From: Brachionus koreanus
Taxonomy: Eukaryota > Rotifera > Eurotatoria > Ploima > Brachionidae
Assembly (NCBI GenBank): GCA_016987375.1
Contig: PJRA01000309.1
Span: forward strand, 455,544-490,961
Length of the DNA stretch: 35,418 nucleotides
Direction of reading: 5' to 3'
The translations under genes were made by a program, and so were the position numbers. Numbering within the stretch: position 1 is the first letter of the stretch; every line of letters starts with the position of its first letter. Positions 1 through 14,379 of this stretch are shown one piece after another. A model generated the notes under the pieces. That model saw only the letters and a list, made by a program, of their open reading frames with translations, ran no database searches and was not told where the DNA came from.

Positions 1-955
1 TTTGGAGAAATCTAAAAATACTACCACAGCACTGAATCCTCTATTCAAGGCCTCAGTAATAATATCTTAGCTTTCAAGCAAGTTGGTTACACAGGATTTA
101 CCACGAATAAATCCATGTTGATGAATAGAAAGTAATTTGTGTTCCAATAAATGCAAAACCATTTCATCCCTTATTAGCTTCTCCATTATTTTTTATAATA
201 TCGATAAAAGCGATATTGGACGATAGTTTTCAGGATTTGTTTTACCACCTTTCTTTTTGTATACTGGAGTAACATTAGCTCTTTTCCAACACACTGGTAT
301 CATACTAGACTCGAATGATAATTTAAACAATAAAGAGAGCGGTTCACATAATACATCACTGCACTCTCTAAGTACATATGGATCAATGCCATCGGTGCCT
401 ATTGATTTGTTTCTGTCCAGCTTATCAAGTCTCTTTTTTATTGCAGCTGGACTGAAGACCAAATCTGGATTTACTATGCAATTTACTGGGACTCTCAAGG
501 CGAACTCTAGTTCACTATTTAACTCATCATCCTCTTTAAATGAGCTGAAAAAATGATCATTAAGACATTTTGAAATATCATTGCCTTTATTCGATTGATT
601 TCCAAATTTGCCAGTCAGCGATCTTATTTAGCTTTTAACATTTTTCTTACTATTTACATAGGATAATAGTAGCTTTGGATTCGATTTACACTTATCGATT
701 ATTGACTTTTCATAGAGTCTATGAGCTAACTTGACCAGCGCTTTAACTTTTCTAGCCTGCTTGTTGAATTTAGATTTTAGCTTCTGTTTGTTCGCTGTAG
801 AAGCTCCTCTATATTTGGCAAAAGCCCTGAATTTAAGTTTACATGCTTGTTTAATATCTTGGTTAAACCAAATAGGATTTTTATTCACTCCGTCTACCAA
901 CACTCTTTTCTCAGGTATATTCCTTAATATTATCTCATTGTACTTGTCTTGAAAA
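1..955 (-). pseudogene. Non-LTR retrotransposon (CR1/Jockey-like LINE) reverse transcriptase, decayed and cut by the window edge
   Basis: One minus-strand frame carries the linker after the endonuclease (around 955-630, with the motif NPIWFNQDIK) and then the first RT blocks. These are IGTDGIDPYVL, CWKRANVTPVYKKKGG and NPENYRPISLL, followed by HGFIRGKSCVTNLL and VVVFLDFSK, which is the start of RT motif A and runs off position 1. The frame is interrupted by in-frame stops near 628-630, 193-195 and about 80, but shows no frameshift, so the copy is inactive yet fairly young. The 5' end is lost at about 955-965, as expected for 5'-truncated LINE insertions. Family placement within CR1, Jockey or L2 is inferred from motif wording only. 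Confidence 0.85.
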
Positions 956-960
956 TGAAT

Positions 961-3900
961 AAGATTTTAGGAAATTATTGATTTTAATCAATAAAGAGAT
1001 TTAATGACTTTTATATTGACATTGATTTTTTTCAAATAAATTTTATATTTTAAATAAATAAAAATAAATTAGCTTTTAATTGTTGAAAAATAAATTATTG
1101 AATTTTAAAATTTTAGCTATGACCAAAATATGCACAAAATATGCCTACATCAAACAAGATTTTCTTGAAAGTAATTGTTCAAAATTAATGATATTGAAAA
1201 TTAACAGCTATAATGTCGAAAATTGCAACTTTTATAGTCTCAAAAAAATTTACAATCTTAGAAATAATCGAAGTTTTTAACTAGATTTTTTGATTTAGCC
1301 ATCAGTTTTGATATAAAGCTGCTTATTCAGCAACTTTATCCAATGACCACTTTTGGTCAGAAATTATATAAAAATAGAATAGAGAAATACTTGAGTTGTC
1401 TTGAGTCATTTATTAAAATTTTTTCTTTTAAATATTAATAATTTTATATAAGACATTTAATGGATAAAATAATTCCTTAAATAAGATTCAATGCTGCAAC
1501 GAATAAAGATCATATTTAAAAAAAAATTGTTTTTCATCAAAGCTTTTTTGCTTCAAACTATAAATTTAAGAGCTTTTAGATACATATACATATAACTCTT
1601 TGATAAATTTGCTTTGAACAAATAAAATAGCTAAAACTTAAAGAGTAAATTAGTTAATAAGGGATCAAAATTAATGGTTTTCGTGCATCGAAAATCTAAA
1701 TCTTTAATATAATTTAATAAAGAGTAAATATTCTTAAAACACAAAATTGGAAGAATAATTAGTCTATTAGCTTCGAATCAAGCTGAAATATGTTTTGAAA
1801 AATAGCTCAATTTATTTGACGTAAATTTTAAGACTGTGATACATGTTGACAATTGATGAAAGCCAAAATAGTCAGAGAAAATGTTTTTGAATTGATATTA
1901 AGCAAGAAAAGCATTTTATTTGATGGACAAAGCTTTCTTGACCAATTTGGAATACATTTGAAGCTTTAGTAAATGAAAAAGACAACTTTTTTTTCTCATA
2001 CAATTCAGAGACTAAAATTAATAGTAAAATAAGCTCTTACACAATTGTTAATAAGTCAAATAAGTCATCAGTAAAAATAAATGAAGCTAATTTGAATAAA
2101 AAATAACAAGCTCATTAAAAATATTCAAAATTATCTTAATATAATGAGAAATAATTGCATAAAGTAAAAATTTAACATTTTAGTTGTTGAAAAATAACTG
2201 TTTCAAATAAAAAACAGATATCAATTAGTAATCAAATGATTAAAATTATTTTTCGGTGTTTTATTTTTTAATTTTTGAGGATTAATGCTTTAAAATTTTA
2301 AGCAAATATTTGAAAAAAAATTCTTTTAAATTTGAGTTAATTCAACATTTTGATTGAAACATGATCAATGCTAAGAAGTAAATATCATTTATCAAGACTG
2401 CTTCATTTGCGCAAATTTAATGAACAAAAAAATTTAAAATATAATTTTTTTTCGGAATAATGATCTCACTAGATTGCAAAAAATAACAGAAAATAAAGAA
2501 AAAAAAAGTATTAATTATTTTAAATAGAATAGTGTTGATGTTAGTTGAACCGAATTGGCAATGAAATACAATACATATAGTTCGCCAAAAATTGCTTTAA
2601 TTAAATCCTATCTCAACTTATCCAATCATCTCCTCACCACAGATGAGTGCAACTTTGAAGCTATATTTACGCAATCTTTATAGACATTTCGAAATATTAA
2701 AGTAAGCAAATATTATGATTATAAAATAAATAAAGAATACAAAAGTTTTTTTTTCTTTTTCTCAACCAAAAAAGCTTTTTTTGTTATTTTAAAAAAAATT
2801 TTATAATTTTTAATTTTCTGAAAAAAAAATTTATTAATTTAAACAAAAAGAAAATATTTATCAATTTGAATGTTTATTTTTCGAAAGTTGTTTAAAAAAA
2901 ACAAAGACTAAAAAGGGATTTAAAAAGACTAATATGCCTGATATGATATGCTTGGCGTTTGTCAGCACCAACTTGCAATCATTGTTTTGCGAGGCAGGCA
3001 AGCAGGCAGCATGCTGCAAGCATAAGTTGAGAGGGGAGTTCTCATAATAATTATATCTAAAAGGTAGCTAGTTTTTTTTCTTATCTAGTAAGATCCTGAT
3101 TTGTTTATATGTAAAGCATTTATCTTTAAGTAAAGAAAAATTTAAAATTATTTAAAATTTAATCCAGCGTTACTTAGCCTAATTGGGTTAGTCTTATGAC
3201 GCATTGGTGGGGGGTTTTTGGCAAATAACTGTCTAAATGCAAAATTTGCCTATCGTGTTTGTAAATTTAGCTAAATATTTGAAGAATTTTGTATATCCAG
3301 GAACGGGAGTTGTAGTGCATTTGCGAATGTGAATTAATTATCTGAATTAAGCCGAGTTCTCAACGCTTCTTCTAATTTGCCAAATGTAATCTTAAATTAC
3401 GATTGGCTTCAGCTAAAATCATCTAATGCCGTAAAAAATTAATGTTCTCACCAACCAACAAATAACTACAGCCTATTCCAATTTGGAAAATATTTTTTTA
3501 TTTAATTATTTTTTTTTAAAGATAATAAACACGCACAAAAATCTGTCTATATATAATTGATTTAGCAGATTTTCTACAAAACTAGAACAGAGATATGTTA
3601 ATCATTTTGTAAGCATGGAGTTCATGAGCTATGCAATTATATCAATGATACCAGTTGATTCGGGAAACACTTAGAGGCTTTTGAAAGCAACACTCAATTG
3701 TGATCACCTATTCTCATATTTGTTTGGATCAAGTTATTAAGGGACTTGTATTTTTGAGCTTTCTAAAAAAAGTTCATTTCATCTGTGTATAATCAAATTT
3801 GTTTTAATATTTTAATATATTTGCCACTGTAAAAAGCCATAAATTAAAAGTAAAGAAAAAGAAAGAGCTATTACTTTAATTTATTATCAAAGGCATCGTA

Positions 3901-4315
3901 TTTAGTGATTTAATACTTTATTTTTAGATCATTCGAATGATTAATTACCAAAAAGTTTTTGGCTATGAAATAAATACAATAACAAATTTAACCTATTAAT
4001 AAAAATTGTTTAATAAAAAAAATTAAGTTAAAATATTATTCACTTTAGATTTAGAAGTTAATTTTTTTTTATCTGGCAGCTAAATAAATGGATCAATTGA
4101 TATATATCAAAAGGTAAAGACAATTTTTTTTGCCAAATAACTTTTTTTTTCTGGATTGTTGTCACTAACATTAAAGGCTAACAAAAAGATACAAATTTAA
4201 TTTTAGATTTTTCACTTTTTTATACTAAATGTTTTTGGAGCATTTTGACTAGTCGTTCAAACTAACTAACCATAAATAGCTAAAGCCTATTAATCAGTTG
4301 TTTTTTTAATTTACA
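961..4315. other. A+T-rich intergenic region, no gene seen
   Basis: No open frame with protein-like composition was found on either strand. Short frames such as 1080-1280 are Lys/Asn/Ile-rich translations of A/T runs. A slightly richer patch at about 2930-3480 contains a pol III box A-like string near 3174-3195 but no box B. The last few hundred bases must hold the 5' end or promoter of the channel gene, but no convincing core promoter could be picked out. Confidence 0.5.
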
Positions 4316-7300
4316 ATGGAAGATGTAGCGCTCACTACGTCCATACTGGTCGATTCTAATTCATCAACTGTGCACGACTACTGTCAACCGATAAATTCAA
4401 GCTCTCAGAGCAATTTTTCATTTGGCGAAAGAGCAAAAATACAATCGACCGCTCTGGCCGAGTTTATCAAACTGAACGAGCTAAATAAGCCAAATAGAAA
4501 TTTTGTTAAAATGCAAAATAAGTCCATTAACAGACCGAATATGATAACTGTGAGCGAAACGTCCTTGCCACCCAAATCAAAAAATAATCCTAGTTTGAAC
4601 AGAAATCAAAGTCTTCCAGTTGAGCTGACCGGTAAAAATGAACAAGCTAAACAAGTTGAAGATAGCCGACCAAATGTTGTCAAACGAATTAAGATTACAA
4701 GTCGGCTGGTGTTTCTAAAAGTTGGACAAATCGATACTAGAAATGAGAGGTTCGATGCTGAGGCTTTCATTGAATGTTCTTGGGAAGATGATGCCCTTTT
4801 TAAGATACTTGCCGATCCGAATATGGCAAAAAATAGTAATTTTTGTTTTAAATAATCGCATGGATTTTAACCTAAATTTGATCAATTTAAATTAGGCTTT
4901 TAAAATTTTTTAATTTATATTTTTCAAATGCAAACATTAATTAAAAATTAAATTCACCTTTTTTTTTTCATGAATTTTTTCATCATAAGATTTTTTATTT
5001 TCTAAAAAATCATTTTTTAATTTACGTATTAATTTTTTAAAATTTTGTTCTTATCTATATTTATTTTTTAAATTTCAACATGCTTTGAATAAAATAAAAC
5101 TATAAAAAAAAAAGTAAATTTTTTTGCGGTTTATAAGGGACTTTATTAAAGCAGAATTATCTTAAATTAATTAAATTAAATTTTTAGCTTTAACCATGTA
5201 TTTTGGTGTTGTTTTTTATTAAAAAACAAACTAGTTTTTAAAGTTTCATTTAATTTGATGTAAAGTTAAAAGCAAGATTTGAACTGAAAATTTTTATTTT
5301 TTATTTTAAATTTTTCAATTGAAGAATTGAATATTTGCCATTTGTTAAATTTTGGGCAAAATTGTCAAATTTAAAATTTAACTGCATTGTAAAATTGGAT
5401 AGTTTTATAGCTAAACAATTTTTGCATTCAAAAGCGTAAAGTTTTTCTCAAGATGTAAACAATTTACACTCAGTCAAGCAAATAAATCGATCAATAAGTC
5501 AAAAAAATATTATCTTGCTCTAGGTTCAACATTTTTTCTCCATTCTTTACGCTAGCTTTGAGTCTAATTTCAAAATGATGCCTAAGTTTTGTACAACAAA
5601 GAGTAATTAAATTGTTTGAATACATATTTACATTTTTTTGATAATTTTCTGACTTTAGTTTAAAAGCTAAATCTAATTTTAAAATTTATATTCTTAATCT
5701 TTAATGATTGATTTTATGTTTGTTATATAATACATCTTAAAAAGCAATTTTTATCAATAAAAGGAAAAAAGTAATGATTTTGCCAACATTGTAAAATACT
5801 AATAATGATTTATCTTAATGAGTGTTAAATGAACAGATTAGCTTGATATAAACAAATATTTAAATTTATTTTAAAATGTTAGTGTGAAAATTTAGAGGGT
5901 TGAATTTTTTTTTATGATCGACTAAGTTCATGACTTAATAAAGTGGTCTTATACGCAAGTAATAAGAGATTTCTTAAAAAAATAAGAGAAAAAAAAACTT
6001 GAAAGAGAATATCACTCATTATCTTTAGAAAATATCAAATAATTGTTATCAAGCATGATTTTTAAACATTTGAAATAGTTAAATTTGACTTAAAACTTAA
6101 GAAAAACACTAGAAATTGCAAAATAAAAAACTAGAATAAGACTATTGTTAGAACTTGAGTTAATTTTTCTACCAAGAGCATGTAGCTGTATTCCTAACAT
6201 CATAAAACACAAAGAAGTTCATATATCTTCAAATTAAATATAAGGATGCAAAGAAACTTATTAATTTATTGGCGATACACGGCTTTTGGCAACTTTAAAA
6301 CACCATTTGAAGATTCTTTTTTTTCCCTTATTTAAAAAGTCATAAAAAAAACTAGATTTTTATAACAAAATTTTTTTAAAATAATTTTTTTTTTCTCAAA
6401 TGTCTCAAATGATAAATAAATTTTTAAAATATTATTTTTAAGAATTAAAAATTATTTTATAACATTTTTTAATAAGATTGGTAATCTTGATTAATTAGTA
6501 TCTAAATAAAGTGAAAAATGGATAATGAAAATTTCTGCTGAAAAGTGATGTTATATTATCTTTGAGAAAAAAACAAAAGTTAAAATCAATCTTGACCTTA
6601 AAATTAGTGATAAAATGAGAAAAAAGTAAAATTCTTAAGTATCAAGACTCAATATTCACATTTGGTGCAATGGTTCATAAATTAAAAGAGCGCTATAATT
6701 CAAAACTTAATTTAACAAATCATCTCTAGCTATAACAATAAATTTATACTTTATTTAAACTTATTTAAACTTTTTTTTTCTTTTTATTTACTTTTTTATT
6801 AATTTACTTAAAATAAAACTTCTGAACGTTCAATTACTTAAATAAAGCTTTAAAGCAATAAATATTGTATTGATGCCTAACTAAAAATATTTTCAAAATT
6901 TGTTCATTATTTTTAACTAAATGAATTTATTTATTTATTTCAATTAACGCCTAGAAGGCGATGTAAAAAAATTAAAAAAAAAAAAAATCTAATGAAAAAG
7001 ACAAAGTTTAAGTGTTATCCAAAAAGAAAAAACTAAAAATAATTTAAATTTTTTTTCTAATTTAATTTTATTTTTAATTATATTTTCAAAATTTATTTAT
7101 TATTTTTAACTAGATTAATTAAAATAAACTTTTACTTATTATTTTTTATCATTCAAGAGTTGTTTCTTGAATAAACAATAAAAAAAAAAAAGGAAATAAT
7201 ATCTTGAATGAAAAGCTTTGAAAAACGATTAAAAATTTGATCAATATTTTTTGTTTAAAATTTAGTGCTATTTAATTTTAAAAATAAAAGACTTGAATTT

Positions 7301-8599
7301 TTTTCTTCTTAAAGTAAATGGCGGTAATTCGCTTGAATATTTGACTCAACAAGCCGAATCAATAAGTCTCAGTAACAGTAATTTGATAAATTTGAAAAAT
7401 ATAATAAGTAACATAAATCTACTCGAGTACGATCCAAATTTATTTTGGTCGCCGCAGCTCTATATCGAAAATGCAATCGGTGATTTGAAGGAAGAGATCC
7501 GGCATCGCTTAGAAATTGTCGAGAGAGAAGGCTCCAATCTGCTCGACGATCCCAGTTATCGGCCTAGAAATGGCGAATTCAAGGAACTAATGAATAGCCT
7601 GACTGTACGCGTGAGCGAAATGCGTAAATTGCGCGGCATATTCTACGAGCGTTTGGAGCTCTACGATTTTCCAATGGACACACAAGAATTGTCCATTACG
7701 TTGACCAGCAAACGCCAATCAAGCGAAATCGAATTTGTTGAAAATCTAAAAGACGGATGCAGCATAAATACTGAGGATTTTTTGGACCAACAGGAATGGG
7801 ACCTATTCAGCCATGTTAAAACAACAGGGCGCTACATTTTTGATCCGTGGCGCAAATACGAAAGACCCGGCTTCACTGTTAGCTGCTTCATAGCCAGAAA
7901 ACCTGGCTATTATCTCTACAAGTAAATATTTTAATAAATTTATTGATAAATAAATAAATAAATTTAAGTGCTTATATGTTAATATTTTTAATCACTATGC
8001 TCGGCTTTGTGCCGTTCGCCTTCGACTCAGATAAGCCGCAATTTAGATGCCAAGTAACCGGTTTACTTTTATTGACATCAGTTAACTTTCGCTGGGTTAT
8101 AACACAACGCTTGCCCTCAGTGCCCTATTTGACCTCATTGGATAAATACGCCATAGGCAGTCTGCTCTATTTGGTTTTATTTTGTGTTTGGCATTCCATT
8201 ATAGGCTCAAACATAATCACAAATGATGGTAAACAAAGAGAAGATATTGATCATTATGTTCTGCTTGGTTCGATTTCGTTTTGTTTTGTTTACAATTCGT
8301 TTTATTTAGTTTGGTTTCTGAAGATGTCTAGTAGTATTAAAAAATTCCAATCCGATGGTCTTAAAGAAGCTGCTGATCAGGCCAAGAACCGAGATAAACT
8401 AAGCAAAAAACAATTAGAAACTACTTTGTCCATTGATGAACAAAATGACTATGAAATTTTGAAAAAATGCGTAAAAAAAGAACTTAGCACGAACAAAGTT
8501 GTGACTAAGATGTCCAACTCGAATCAAAATTTGACTCGATCAGCTCGATTAATGTCACAACCAAGCACTAATGATCCTTCTTTGTTTATAACTGCCTGA
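4316..8599 (+). CDS. Cys-less pentameric ligand-gated ion channel subunit (Cys-loop receptor superfamily), 3 exons
   Basis: The exons are 4316-4835, 7315-7921 and 7969-8599. They join in phase to 585 aa through GT-AG introns of 2479 and 47 bp. Residues 1-120 are a polar, Ser/Asn-rich extension with no signal peptide. The ligand-binding domain starts near VFLKVGQIDTRNERF (130-145), continues with DPNLFWSPQLYIENA and holds the Pro-loop core LELYDFPMDTQELSI. Both flanking loop cysteines are absent. RKPGYYLYN leads into TM1 (about 378-397); TM2 is about 405-422 (TGLLLLTSVNFRWVI), TM3 about 436-455 and TM4 about 472-494. The TM3-TM4 loop is only about 16 residues, whereas about 90 residues follow TM4. 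Similar Cys-less channels are known in invertebrates; the ligand and ion selectivity cannot be read here. A polyadenylation signal lies at 8703-8708. The first intron carries a LINE 3'-tail relic. Confidence 0.88.
4836..7314 (+). other. Intron 1 of the channel gene (2479 bp)
   Basis: The donor at 4836 (AATA|GTAATT) and the acceptor at 7313-7314 after a T/C-rich tract (cttcttaaag) are both phase 1 and restore the frame as KNINGGN. Apart from the hairpin repeat at 6941-6975 the intron is featureless A+T-rich sequence. Confidence 0.8.
6941..6975 (-). repeat. LINE-like 3'-tail hairpin, copy 1
   Basis: CGCCT-AGA-AGGCG (6948-6960) is a 5-bp stem. Read on the minus strand it is followed by TTAATTGAAATAAATAAATA, resembling the hairpin plus AAATA-type tail at the 3' end of CR1/Jockey-type LINEs. 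A related block occurs at 8898-8930 with a different loop. The element body was not found, so this is probably a severely 5'-truncated insertion. Assignment to a LINE is inferred. Confidence 0.4.
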
Positions 8600-8702
8600 A
8601 ATGCCTCGTCTACTTCATTTAATTCTTTTTTCAACTGTATTTACCTGATTCTAAAATAATTATATAATTATTTATTTAAACTTATTTTTTTTTTGTTAAA
8701 TA

Positions 8703-8708
8703 AATAAA
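8703..8708 (+). terminator. Polyadenylation signal of the channel gene
   Basis: AATAAA lies about 104 nt after the TGA stop at 8597-8599, within A/T-rich sequence. Because such hexamers are frequent by chance in this genome, the assignment rests on position. Confidence 0.35.
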
Positions 8709-8897
8709 ACATTTAAATTGTTAAATTAATTATTTTTTTAATGCTTGATTTTGAAAGTTAATTGATTAATAACATTTATTGATTAAATAGGAGCTTTTTT
8801 TGAAAAAAATTTTCAATTTGTTAATCGTTTTAAATGGGTTTAAATAAATTAGTAGACACTTGACATGTATTGTAAATTTATTCTGTTATATATTTTA

Positions 8898-8930
8898 TTT
8901 CATTGAACGCCTCTTAGGCGATTTTAAAAA
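8898..8930 (-). repeat. LINE-like 3'-tail hairpin, copy 2
   Basis: CGCCT-CTT-AGGCG (8908-8920) has the same stem and flanks as the block at 6941-6975 (TTTATTTCATT before it and GAT then A-rich sequence after it, on the plus strand), but a different loop. Read on the minus strand the tail is CAATGAAATAAAATA. Confidence 0.4.
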
Positions 8931-10056
8931 GATGAAAGAATAAACAATTAGATTAAAATGAAGTAATCAATTCGATTTAGGAAGAAGTCATTTTCCATTA
9001 TTTTCAAAGCATTCTTTGATTGATTCATTTATTCCATTATGATTACTATCTCAGAACTGTTTTAGTTAAAATTCTATTTGCTGCAAAATGTTCCTCTTTT
9101 CATTTTTATCCTCTTTCAGAAGGTTATTCAAATCTTTGCATATAGATTTTTTACTAAGCAGGTCTTGTGTGTTTCTTTCGAGCTCTCTTAATTCACCCAT
9201 GATCATTTTATTGTTTAGTAATCTTTTCGTGAATAAAATTTTTCCTTTTAATTTTTTGAGAAGCTTATCTTCAACCTTTTCTTTCCCAAGTGCGCTTAAA
9301 AAATGGATAATCATAATTAATTCTAGATAATTTAGCCTTTAGCCCTGACTTTCTGCTAATTGAACTTTTTTTTTTCAAGTTAAGCTTTTTAATAATTTTA
9401 AAGTGCTTGAACAGAATTTTTTTAACAATACAACAAAGAATATTGCCCTATACCCGAACGGTTTTTGTGTTATTCATACAAGCAGAGGATAGATGCTAAA
9501 AATCTTCAAAATATCTCGACAATATACGAGGCGCATATTTAAACCCATTTCATCAAAAAAAAAATGGGTGACGGGTTTCAACTACGAAGTAATTATGGTG
9601 TAGATGATAAACTTGATGCAGTAAATCGAAGCCGTTGCTCAAAAAGGTACTGGAAAAGGAGATGAGCGCCTTCCGATTATCTACTAGGATAGAAAGGATC
9701 AATTATTATAACCAAAAATATTGCAACATGTTGTACTTAGAGAATTAGTTTTTCAGCTTTAAAAAAATTTAAATATTTAATAGAAATAGTAGTAGAAGAA
9801 GCAATAAATTGACTGAAAGCATACATTGATAAATATAAACCAAAGCACTTTGTCAGCTCATGTTCTGATGAAGCCAGTCTTGAAAGCATTGAAATTCTTT
9901 GCATCAATCACTTTTTTTAAGCCAGTTCCAATTGGTAAAATTTTGAATTTTTTTTCCAATTTTTCAGAAAAAAAGAAAAATATGATTAAATGATTAAAAT
10001 TTTGAGTGAACTTTTTGATCAAGGCCCCTCAAAGTCCAAATATCTCTTGTTCAAAT
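8931..10056. other. Gene-free stretch between the channel and redox genes
   Basis: An 82-codon frame on the minus strand at 9066-9314 is Lys/Leu/Glu-rich but has no recognisable domain, no neighbouring exon and an A/T-driven composition, so it is not called. A less A+T-rich patch at 9440-9700 shows no readable protein or RNA. Confidence 0.4.
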
Positions 10057-10584
10057 CAGATTTTTATTTAAGTCACTGTTTTAAATTTAAGTAACAAAAA
10101 ATTTAGTCAAAGTTATGACTTGACTTGACTTAAAACTTGAGACTTAGAAATAAGTCTTGTTTTAACATAACAAAAAAACTCTTTTAACTTAAAAAATTTT
10201 TTATTATTATATTCTCTTAATTATAATTTTAAATTTGATATTATTTATTAAATATAAATTTAACACTAGAAGCACCAAACAAGTCAAAATGACTCGTTTG
10301 AAAAATTTTTAAATCCTCATATCTTTTAAATCGATTTTTCAAATAATTATATCTTTTTTGAATTATGTAGATTTTAAAATTTTCTTTAAAAAATGATATA
10401 ACTTTATAAAATATATTTTATTCACTTGGTGCTTCTAGTGTTAAAAGTCAAGATAGTTTTTTTTCATTTGACTTTTCAATTTAAAAAAAGAAAAAAATTT
10501 GTATCGATTTTTAGAGAATAAAAATTATAAATTTAGTCTAAAACTTGGACTTGGGTTGAAACTTGTGACTTTTTAACAACTCTG
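10057..10584. repeat. Degenerate hAT-like MITE hosting a nested insertion
   Basis: The right end GACTTTTTAACAACTCTG (to 10584) matches the right terminal inverted repeat of the intact hAT-like element at 30758-31065. The interior has the same repeated 'gacttg/aagtc' wording. The left end is diverged; CAGATTTTTATTTAAGTC at 10057 is the best candidate. No target-site duplication is visible, so the limits are approximate. The piggyBac-like MITE at 10264-10440 has inserted into it. Confidence 0.5.
10264..10440 (+). mobile_element. piggyBac-like MITE, intact copy with TTAA target duplication
   Basis: Perfect terminal inverted repeats CACTAGAAGCACCA and TGGTGCTTCTAGTG bound 177 bp. TTAA lies immediately outside each end (10260-10263 and 10441-10444), the hallmark target of piggyBac transposases. 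There is no coding capacity. Related copies occur at 22150 (cut by the gap) and 33540-33732 (opposite orientation). Confidence 0.85.
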
Positions 10585-11328
10585 GTAAAAGATATTTCAA
10601 TATTTTAGAAGAGATAAACATGAAATCCATCAAATAATTGAATATTTTAAAATTAGGCATTTTGAATTTTATCGTTTTTTTAAAATTAAATTTAATATTA
10701 ACCTTTTATTAATAATTAAAAAATTAACTAAACTAGAACAACTTAAGAGTTAAAGTAAGTGTTTTTTTCCGCCTAAATTCAAAAATTGTATGAATTATTT
10801 TTAAGGCATAAAATAAACTAGGCTACAATCGATTAGAAATATTAAAATTTTGAAAATATTTATTTTAAAAGCCAATTTGAATAGCTTCGGGTAGCAATTA
10901 GCTTTTAAAAAATTGCGCTTTCCTAACCATGAATCAGCAATATTTAGTTAAAAATTATGTCGAAAATTCTATAATAATAAGAAAATGTCACTATATAAAA
11001 GAATTAATTTTAAAAATTTAAGAATTTAGTTTTTATTTATTTAATTAAATAAAAAAAGCAAATAAATAAAAGTTTTTGCTACCATAGATCTATCTGTGTT
11101 GGGCCAAACTAGACTTAATTTTGCATTTGGGCTAAATGTAATTTTATTTTGCACGTTAGCTCGAAGCGTTGTGAACAAAATAAGAAAATGTAGCTATAGT
11201 TTATATATCATTTTATGTTCTCACATTAAATAAGCATTTATTTGAAATTTTTATTATAAAATGCAATCTTTCTACTTTTCTTTAAATTTTAGACAGATAC
11301 TTGCTTTGAAAGAATGTACAGTAATCAT

Positions 11329-11477
11329 GAGACTATTCGTGATTAAACTAATTAGACAACCACAATCTCATCTTTTGCTTAAGAGAAACTTTTTTTTGCG
11401 AGCCAACGCTTCAGCTAATAGGCCTATATGCTTTTCCTCCTCTAAGACCGAATTATTAAGCACTCTCATAGAAAAAA
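11329..11477 (+). CDS. Putative alternative first exon encoding a mitochondrial-type presequence for TGR
   Basis: ATG at 11329 opens a 49-codon frame (MRLFVIKLIRQPQSHLLLKR at the start). It is rich in Arg, Lys, Leu and Ser, with no acidic residue until near its end, which is typical of a mitochondrial targeting peptide. A donor GTAAAT follows at 11478 in phase 1. That phase fits the acceptor at 12074-12075, which would fuse the leader to the TGR glutaredoxin domain at PRNGDSS. It does not fit the acceptor just before the upstream Grx ATG (11638-11639). Flatworm TGR genes are known to use alternative first exons for cytosolic and mitochondrial forms. Here the exon role is inferred from composition and phase only. 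An upstream in-frame ATG at 11261 exists but extends a less basic start. Confidence 0.45.
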
Positions 11478-11646
11478 GTAAATTTAAAATTTCCAAATAA
11501 CACATCTTCTAGACTAATTTAAATAAATAACTTTAAAAATAAATTAGAAAAAAAAATTCAGTTTAAATTTTTCTAAATTTTAAGCAAGCAATTTAGAGCT
11601 AAATAATAATAAGTTTTATTCGATTGAGAAACGTTTCAGAAGCACA

Positions 11647-14229
<2,583 letters not shown>

Positions 14230-14230
14230 A

Positions 14231-14320
14231 TCACAACTGTTCCTCGAGAACATGTAAAATCTCGTTCGGTCTAGAAATTTTTCGTGCGAGATTATGTTCT
14301 CTTGAGATGAACAGTTGTGA
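14231..14320 (+). promoter_or_regulatory. Strong stem-loop 7 nt after the Sec UGA
   Basis: The arms 14231-14264 and 14287-14320 form about 30 base pairs. There is a perfect 12-bp base (TCACAACTGTTC with GAACAGTTGTGA), then 3 bp, 8 bp (GAGAACAT with ATGTTCTC) and 7 bp (AATCTCG with CGAGATT). They are separated by small bulges, with a 22-nt loop. It lacks an AUGA/UGA quartet, so it is not the SECIS. Its position matches that of selenocysteine redefinition elements, hairpins placed about 6 nt after the UGA in some selenoprotein mRNAs. It could instead be a foldback insertion, but no target duplication is seen. Confidence 0.55.
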
Positions 14321-14379
14321 GTAAAAACCCAGCTGATTTTTAAAAATTGGGAAAATTGTCAATTAATTATTCTATAAGG

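Noticed and set aside
257..952. Plus-strand frames of 99 and 73 codons
   Set aside because: Antisense shadows of the LINE reverse transcriptase on the minus strand.
1080..1280. 66-codon plus-strand frame
   Set aside because: Composition is Lys/Asn/Ile only, with no domain or exon neighbours; expected by chance in A/T-rich DNA.
3174..3195. tRNA or tRNA-derived SINE start (box A-like TTAGCCTAATTGGGTTAGTC)
   Set aside because: No box B (GGTTCGA-type) within 100 bp and no cloverleaf could be drawn.
9066..9314. 82-codon minus-strand frame, Lys/Glu/Leu-rich, helix-like
   Set aside because: No recognisable family or adjoining exons; overlaps an equally long frame on the other strand. It might be a repeat fragment but cannot be supported.
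14231..14320. First thought to be the SECIS because it is the strongest hairpin after the UGA
   Set aside because: It has no AUGA/UGA quartet and no apical adenosines; a fully consistent type 2 SECIS exists at 14380-14456.
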